Part shown: piece after piece, positions 38,415 through 43,215 of the stretch
Position numbering within the stretch: position 1 is the stretch's first letter
How the letters are laid out: the number at the start of each line of letters is the position of its first letter
Source: a virus
IMG/VR virus record: IMGVR_UViG_3300027899_000026
Coordinates: 1-43,215 of that record
Strand: one strand, 5' to 3'
DNA: 43,215 nt
Program-made: the position numbers and the translations under genes
Notes under the pieces: generated by a model
What the model was told of the DNA's origin: nothing
Seen by the model: only the letters and a program-made list of their open reading frames with translations
Database searches by the model: none

Positions 38415-39248
38415 TTAACCTGCTTCAAGAATTCCCATTCCAGGAGTCGATCCGGTAGTCATACCGGCACCGCCATAAGATCCGCCAATCGGTGGTGATG
38501 AATAGAGGTATGAAGGTGCAAAACTAGATGCTCCTCCTCCGCCTCCCATTCTTCCTGCCATTCCGCTTTGGAACATTGATCCGCCAATGACTCCACCCAT
38601 TGATTGCAGGCCACCACCAATTGCAGCCATCGTAGGATCTGGCATCGCAGCCACCTGAGCGGCAGCCATATCGCGATTGTACTGCGCTGATTGCTGGTTC
38701 TGCAAAGCATTCACACGCTGAGCAGGAGTAATGAACATGCTGCTGATCGAGAACGGCTGAGCCATTCCAAATGTACGCTGCTGCTGGATGAAGTTTTGAG
38801 CTTGAGCAAGGCCAAGCTGTTGTCTCGCTTCTGAGGCTCTGGCGTAATTTTGAACAGCACCAAACAATCCCATTCCAGATCCACCGCCATATCCACGAGT
38901 CAATGCTTGACCGGCTGAAAACCGTTGAAGATTGCGAGTAGCTTCAGGAGAGAGTTCTCCACGAAGTGCAGACCCAATGTTGCTGCTTGCCTGCGAAATC
39001 AACTGGTCATAACCGGGAATTGCCCGACGAAGCTGCTGCTCAAGTTGAGACTGCTCGGCGGCGGTCGTCTTTTGAGCAAGTTCAGTGGCAGGTTGAAGCG
39101 CCTCGATGTTCTGCTGAATCGCTTGCTTTTGTTCAGCTTGAAAATCGATTGGCTTGAATGCCGGAACCTTTGGCTTTTTACCCGCAGCCAAAAGTCCTCC
39201 GCCAATACTTGCGGCACCTAAAATTGCTGCACCTGCGATGATACCCAT
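38415..39248 (-). CDS. Internal virion protein (gp14-like), glycine-rich tail
   Basis: 277 residues. The N-terminus is apolar (MGIIAGAAILGAASIGGGLL), followed by coiled-coil segments (FQAEQKQAIQQNIEAL) and a long Gly/Ser/Met-rich end. Small internal proteins with such an N-terminal hydrophobic stretch are ejected first and insert into the host outer membrane. It has a perfect SD, AAGGAGG, before ATG 39248. Confidence 0.62.
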   Translation of the reverse strand: MGIIAGAAILGAASIGGGLLAAGKKPKVPAFKPIDFQAEQKQAIQQNIEALQPATELAQKTTAAEQSQLEQQLRRAIPGYDQLISQASSNIGSALRGELSPEATRNLQRFSAGQALTRGYGGGSGMGLFGAVQNYARASEARQQLGLAQAQNFIQQQRTFGMAQPFSISSMFITPAQRVNALQNQQSAQYNRDMAAAQVAAMPDPTMAAIGGGLQSMGGVIGGSMFQSGMAGRMGGGGGASSFAPSYLYSSPPIGGSYGGAGMTTGSTPGMGILEAG

Positions 39249-39251
39249 AAA

Positions 39252-39797
39252 TTAAAAAACCTCCTTCACAAGACGACTGCCGTTCTCAATCGAGAACACC
39301 TTTTCAGGTTCGTGACGTTGGATGTTCATGGTAACCAGACGTGCAGCTTTTTCCTCAGGAAAAGCTCGCTCGTTATGGAAGCAATGAACCCATATCCGAC
39401 GCAAAGTATCCACCTTAAAAAGTTCCCCTTCTCCAACGGTCATCACGCTGTTCGTTGCTGCCCATTTGTCAGCATATTCGCGCAATGCCTGAACTGAAGG
39501 CAGATGAACCTCGTAACCGAATCGTTCGGTGCATTCTTTGGCTGACGCTTCCGCATCTTTCTTGACGTACACTTTGATCGAATCATGCACGATAGCCTTC
39601 GGCAGATATCCGTAAGTCGAGCAATCAGCAACGTACCTGTAACGGTTTCGATATCCCTCAATTGATTTCTGCCAATTCGGATCAGTTGCACCCTGCTCAT
39701 GTAGGCCAAGGCAATCTGGTTCTAACGAGAAAAGGACCGACATGAATGCCGATCCGAATCGTGGCAGACCGCAAATTTGGAATAGTTTACCGTTCAT
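39252..39797 (-). CDS. Sulfotransferase-like P-loop protein
   Basis: 181 residues. The start ICGLPRFGSAFMSVLF resembles the 5'-phosphosulfate-binding loop of sulfotransferases (GLPRSGSxxL) with one Ser replaced by Phe. KVYVKKDAEASAKECTERF matches the later 3'-phosphate-binding region by its RDP/S-like spacing, although not exactly. It may move sulfate from PAPS to a glycan or protein; loss of a canonical Ser makes activity uncertain. It sits between internal-protein genes and the citrate-synthase-like gene. Confidence 0.55.
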   Translation of the reverse strand: MNGKLFQICGLPRFGSAFMSVLFSLEPDCLGLHEQGATDPNWQKSIEGYRNRYRYVADCSTYGYLPKAIVHDSIKVYVKKDAEASAKECTERFGYEVHLPSVQALREYADKWAATNSVMTVGEGELFKVDTLRRIWVHCFHNERAFPEEKAARLVTMNIQRHEPEKVFSIENGSRLVKEVF

Positions 39798-40353
39798 TTT
39801 TTATGCACAAAGAAGTCCAAGCTGCGGTTCGAGCTAGGATGAAGATGGCCGACTCAGCACCGGGGATTACCCCAAGTTCGTTACAAATGACAGCACTGTA
39901 GAGAGCAGCATTCGGATGGATGTTCTTGCCCATGTCTTTCATCCAGCCATGAAGTTGCTCAATGCGAGCATTTGCATTTGAGAAGTCAGACTTGATCAGT
40001 TCACTTACACGACTCCATGCCGGATCAATTTGATCCTTGAAGAACGAGTTCCCGAAACCGGGAATCTTCATTCCAGCTTCGATGGCCGACTTCAATGCTC
40101 GCTCATCAAACCGTTCGTAAACGAATCGAGCAGGGCCGATTGGACCGTGAGCGTCGCCAAGCGTAAGGATAGCTGAGGCGATTCCATTCGTAAGTTGTCC
40201 GCTTCCAAAGAAAGCGTTTACAGCAGCGCCAGAACTGGAGTTCTGGTTATTCCGAGCAGCCATGTCATGCGCGTCAAAAACAGCCTGAAGCAACTCCAAC
40301 TTCTGCGGAGTCGCATCAGCCAGCGCAAAATCGATGTTCAGTTTTAGAACCAT
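39787..40353 (-). CDS. Citrate-synthase-like protein lacking catalytic residues
   Basis: 188 residues from ATG 40353 (SD GGAGGA). The C-terminal two thirds follow the citrate synthase small-domain order: LTLGDAHGPIGPA (site of the first His, H69), MKIPGFGNSFFKDQIDPAW (canonical GFGH; here N102), NIHPNAALYSAVICNELGV (canonical PNVD; here A150) and FILARTAAWTSL. Two of the three catalytic residues are replaced, so it is probably not an active synthase. The large domain is missing. It lies inside the virion block, and overlaps the neck-protein gene by 10 nt. A structural or CoA-binding role is inference. The family resemblance is moderate to strong by eye. Confidence 0.6.
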   Translation of the reverse strand: MVLKLNIDFALADATPQKLELLQAVFDAHDMAARNNQNSSSGAAVNAFFGSGQLTNGIASAILTLGDAHGPIGPARFVYERFDERALKSAIEAGMKIPGFGNSFFKDQIDPAWSRVSELIKSDFSNANARIEQLHGWMKDMGKNIHPNAALYSAVICNELGVIPGAESAIFILARTAAWTSLCIKNER

Positions 40354-41315
40354 TGAGAAAATCCTCCGCCGTTCAAGCCGACTCCGACCATTCGGATGGT
40401 AGCAACAGCGTCTCCGAGATACTGCATCGTTTGCTCCTGAACAGCTTGAACTGCTTTGGCTTCGTAGGCCACTGCTTCCTGAATCAAATCGTTCTCTTCC
40501 TTGCGAATCGCCATGACCATGAGCTTGATGGCGTCTGGACACGGAGGAATGAGGTAGTCATTGACGCTCGTAGCGTTGATATGGCGCATCTTCGCCATGA
40601 CCGTCACCGGCTTGCTGTCATCTGAAGCGCATCGATCAGCGAGGTAACTGCGACGATACTGGGGCAGCGTTTCATCAGGATCGTAAACGGCCAGATCCGT
40701 CTCACTCAAAGTCGTCGCATTGTATTCGTACAAACGACTTGCCGTGTTCGTAGCCTCGCGGATTACTCCGGTCAGAGTGGTGAACTTCTTGGTCGATTGA
40801 ACGTACGGCAAAGCGAGCGTCAGCTTCTCGCCGTCGATCCAGACACCACCGCTCTGGGTGCGAATCCACTGACCGTTTGCGTCTGTTCCCTGCAATGTGA
40901 TGGTCTTGCCGACATCAGAAGCGTCACCAGGGTAGACTCGAATGTAGCTGTTAGTATCACCAGACATGTCGCGGTAAGAAACGACAGTGCCACGGTCAAC
41001 AAGCTGCTTCCCGACGCACACGTTATCTCCGCCAAGAAGTCCATAGCCTGTTTCCTGAAACTCGAACCATTGATTGCGAACCGTTCCGACTCCGCAGCAA
41101 TCGGCCACCGATTCGATGGTTTCGATCTGGCGCGGCCAAGTGATGCAGCCACCGACCGTGTGAATCGTGAAACGTCCGTATGCACCGGCCCACAGACCCT
41201 TGTGAAGCAGTCGTCGACACGCTTGATTGATGTAGTCATAGACACGTGCGTCATCGACGCAAACGCCGATAGCCCGAGCAATCGTTGACCTGATATCTTG
41301 GACGATCAGCTTCAT
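40344..41315 (-). CDS. Neck/tail tubular-type protein (virion)
   Basis: 323 residues. The start (VQDIRSTIARAIGVCVDDAR, YDYINQACRRLLHKGLW) looks like the helical adaptor at the base of tail tubular protein A-type neck proteins. The middle is beta-rich (TITLQGTDANGQWIRTQSGG) and the end is helical. Such proteins connect portal and tail tube. Call from position and general appearance. Confidence 0.55.
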   Translation of the reverse strand: MKLIVQDIRSTIARAIGVCVDDARVYDYINQACRRLLHKGLWAGAYGRFTIHTVGGCITWPRQIETIESVADCCGVGTVRNQWFEFQETGYGLLGGDNVCVGKQLVDRGTVVSYRDMSGDTNSYIRVYPGDASDVGKTITLQGTDANGQWIRTQSGGVWIDGEKLTLALPYVQSTKKFTTLTGVIREATNTASRLYEYNATTLSETDLAVYDPDETLPQYRRSYLADRCASDDSKPVTVMAKMRHINATSVNDYLIPPCPDAIKLMVMAIRKEENDLIQEAVAYEAKAVQAVQEQTMQYLGDAVATIRMVGVGLNGGGFSQWF

Positions 41316-42109
41316 TTGGTGTAGTAGATTCGGCCCGTTCGCTTGATGAAGTAAACACCGTAGAACGGCGGAAGATTGTTGTGGCCAACAGTAGCTTGAC
41401 CATCGTTTCCAGTCTTCTCTGCGTTAGTGGTCGAGATTTCTCCGCTTGTAATTGAAGGACCAGGACCGCCAGTACCTGTTCCGCCTCCACCCTGCAAAGT
41501 CAGAGTCGAATATGTTCCAACCCCACTCCACGACTTGTTGACGAGATAGTAATCGTCATTGTTCGGCGCAATCCTTTGGGCAACGCCATGCGTATGATCG
41601 TTGAACGGTGTTTCTGGAACTGTGAGCGTGTGCTTGTCCTCACCGGCAACGAGCGTTGAGCTTGTCTTGCCCTGAACAGCAACTGCTCCGCTTGCGGCAA
41701 AAGATCCAACGCCAACCGGGAATCTCGCTTCAAACTCGGTGTCAACCTTCCACATCGGTCCAGACCAAAGACTCGGTGTGTTGGTGTTTCCGCCATCGTA
41801 CGTCTGAAGATCGACAGTTGTTCCAACGTAGATGCGCCTATCGCTTCCACTTGCGGCAACAGGGTTTTGACGCAGCCAAACTCCGCTCTGGTAAACCCAC
41901 CAATTTCCGTTCTCGTCCAACCAAGGATAAACCTGATTGTTCAGCGCAGGCGTCGTTGGTCCAAAGTTGAAGAACGAGTTTCCAATCGAGCTGTTAAAAT
42001 TAGCCTGCGTCCCACTGACAATATCGTTGGCCAACTGCTGGTAATTAGTCGGGCAATATCCGACCGGCAAACTCGGCGGAGTGAGCGTAATGAGTGTGAG
42101 GTTTGGCAT
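41312..42109 (-). CDS. Tail collar-domain/short fibre protein
   Basis: 265 residues. The C-terminal part has TPFNDHTHGVAQR and GHNNLPPFYGVYFIKRTGRI, the collar/short-tail-fibre hallmark with HTH and NLPP-type residues. The N-terminal part is rich in Asn/Thr/Trp (QVYPWLDENGNWWVYQSGVW). Likely a receptor-binding or collar protein. ATGA overlap with the downstream neck-protein gene. Confidence 0.72.
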   Translation of the reverse strand: MPNLTLITLTPPSLPVGYCPTNYQQLANDIVSGTQANFNSSIGNSFFNFGPTTPALNNQVYPWLDENGNWWVYQSGVWLRQNPVAASGSDRRIYVGTTVDLQTYDGGNTNTPSLWSGPMWKVDTEFEARFPVGVGSFAASGAVAVQGKTSSTLVAGEDKHTLTVPETPFNDHTHGVAQRIAPNNDDYYLVNKSWSGVGTYSTLTLQGGGGTGTGGPGPSITSGEISTTNAEKTGNDGQATVGHNNLPPFYGVYFIKRTGRIYYTK

Positions 42110-42110
42110 A

Positions 42111-43215
42111 CTAAGCTAAAGTAATGAATGATTCAGACGAATACGTCAGCGGATTAACATCGCAGACATCAAGCGGAGTGCATGCAGGATACACGCTGCG
42201 GCATTCTCCAACACTGGATTCCTGAACGTCGTAAGCGTGAACTCGAAGACTCTTGATCCGGCAATATCCGATGATGCTGATCATAACCTGCACCTCGTAA
42301 AGGTTGCGAGCAGGAGTGCTGATCGTCTCATTGCACGGAGCATCCGAAGGCGTTGGGAACCGCATTTTCGGACGATACTGCGGCTTGAAGTTGGTCAGCG
42401 GACACAGATCCAAGCACTGCGTAGTAGTCGCGCATTCAGCGAAATCAATCCACTCGATCCATCCGGGATACTGATCGGGTCGATAGGTGACATTGAACGA
42501 AACATCACCCTCAAGCGAGTCGATGAACAAGTCGCCAGAATCCAAACGCTTCAAACCAAACGGAACTTCAAAGTTGTAAGCTCTGCTTTGAAACATCCAT
42601 TCAATCTCTTTTTTAGGTTCTACAGTATTGCTGTCGAACTTGTCCGTCTTGGTTATCTCCCAAATCTGAATCGAGCTGTCGGATGCGCGAGCAATGCAAA
42701 AGCATCTGTCTCCGTAAGCATTCTCGGTCTTAAGAACCTGCAACGCATCGAGTCCAGTCCAGATTCCAGCCCAAGCAGGCGGAAACTTTTTCCGCATCGA
42801 AGTGATGAGGTCAAAGTCGAGGACTGAAAGAGCTTTATGAATGACTCCCTCTGAGTTGTATCGAGGCTGAGAAGTCATCAGCAATCGATTATCGAAAACA
42901 ACCGCAGAGCTGGCCCAGAGCAGATTGGTCTGGTCGTTCTCGATGATGTTTACCATCTCGCTGCTGATCGGAGTATTTCCGTAGTCACTGAACGATCTGC
43001 GAGCGATTACAAATGAGCGGACACCATCGACTGCTCGGTACAAGACATCGCCATTGATTGTTATGGCCGACCTAGCTCCAAGAGCGCCACTGCTGAGCAA
43101 GCTGATGGCTTGAATCGGATAATTCAGGTTCTTCCAAACATCACGATCAACTGGAGCATTTATGCTGAAGACGTATCGAGGCGTGAAGATAAGAAGCGGT
43201 CCTTGGCCAAGCGAC
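42111..43215 (-). CDS. Virion structural protein (tail tubular B/propeller-like), cut by the window
   Basis: At least 368 residues; the coding frame runs on to the last base (reading SLGQGPLLIFTPRYVFSINA at the edge), so the TTG at 43100 is only an internal codon. NGDVLYRAVDGVRSFVIARR, VVFDNRLLMTSQPRYN and DLIVxx-like strands give a beta-propeller look, as in tail tubular/nozzle proteins of podoviruses. The C-terminal half contains Cys pairs (CATTTQCLDLC). Probably part of the tail tube. Confidence 0.65.
   Translation of the reverse strand, partial: SLGQGPLLIFTPRYVFSINAPVDRDVWKNLNYPIQAISLLSSGALGARSAITINGDVLYRAVDGVRSFVIARRSFSDYGNTPISSEMVNIIENDQTNLLWASSAVVFDNRLLMTSQPRYNSEGVIHKALSVLDFDLITSMRKKFPPAWAGIWTGLDALQVLKTENAYGDRCFCIARASDSSIQIWEITKTDKFDSNTVEPKKEIEWMFQSRAYNFEVPFGLKRLDSGDLFIDSLEGDVSFNVTYRPDQYPGWIEWIDFAECATTTQCLDLCPLTNFKPQYRPKMRFPTPSDAPCNETISTPARNLYEVQVMISIIGYCRIKSLRVHAYDVQESSVGECRSVYPACTPLDVCDVNPLTYSSESFITLA

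Noticed and set aside
40354-40542. N-terminal extension of the citrate-synthase-like protein from an upstream start
   Set aside because: The extra 63 residues are Ser/Arg-rich, come from the overlapping neck-protein gene in another frame, and the SD GGAGGA fits ATG 40353.
1-43215. tRNA genes, CRISPR arrays, insertion sequences
   Set aside because: I scanned for cloverleaf-like repeats, regularly spaced direct repeats and transposase motifs and found none that I could support by eye.
1-43215. Circular genome
   Set aside because: The last gene (to 43215) and the first gene (from 12) are cut on opposite strands and I see no terminal direct repeat; closure cannot be supported.

Overview
The window reads as a large part of a tailed, probably short-tailed (podovirus-like) bacteriophage genome, densely packed from end to end. 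The phage assignment rests on a terminase large-subunit C-terminus, a portal of the head-to-tail connector type, a scaffolding protein, a major capsid protein, a holin, tail-fibre and collar-like proteins, a neck protein and three large internal/ejection proteins. I see no integrase, repressor, tRNA, rRNA, IS element or CRISPR array. No DNA polymerase or phage RNA polymerase is visible, but the contig is open at both ends (terminase cut at the left, a virion gene cut at the right), so they may lie outside. The host is probably a Gram-negative bacterium: there is a lipoprotein with a lipobox, and glycosyltransferases resembling LPS/capsule enzymes. Many starts lack a Shine-Dalgarno (SD) sequence, which hints at a host lineage that depends little on it. 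Both host statements are inference.

Layout. (1) 1-8245, plus strand: terminase large subunit, a zinc-type Cys protein, portal, a translationally coupled glycan cassette (GT32-like, GT25-like, methyltransferase, GH130-like), a small protein and the scaffold, ending at a hairpin terminator near 8254-8292. (2) 8297-13668, minus strand: major capsid protein with two tandem terminators behind it, then small virion/fibre proteins, a tail fibre with a peptidase-G2-like end, and a chain of overlapping small genes with a holin, a second membrane protein and a lipoprotein nested in another frame. (3) 13669-15188: structured intergenic DNA plus a PD-(D/E)XK-like protein and a likely small terminase (minus strand). 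(4) 15189-33193, plus strand: the early/replication module. It has many small accessory proteins, a lytic transglycosylase-like protein, an excisionase-type HTH, RecT, RecE-like nuclease, a DUF669-like protein, ThyX, a run of short genes sharing one junction sequence, an SF2 helicase, SSB, a RuvC-like resolvase, two paralogous HNH-type proteins and a primase-helicase. (5) 33183-43215, minus strand: the second virion block with internal proteins, a sulfotransferase-like protein, a degenerate citrate-synthase-like protein, a neck protein, a collar-domain protein and a propeller-like structural protein cut by the window end.

How it fits together: the plus-strand early block supplies recombination-dependent replication (RecE/RecT, SSB, RuvC, helicase, primase-helicase) and thymidylate synthesis. 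Two minus-strand blocks and the left plus-strand block supply virion, packaging and lysis functions. The scaffold and capsid genes are transcribed towards each other, which is unusual.

The points I rate highest are: the citrate-synthase-like protein lacking two of three catalytic residues inside the virion operon; the array of about 14 short genes whose stop/start junctions carry nearly the same 18-20 bp sequence; the glycosyl/methyl-transferase cassette between portal and scaffold, with a sulfotransferase-like gene elsewhere; the convergent scaffold/capsid arrangement; and the stacked, mutually exclusive hairpins at 19221-19397.
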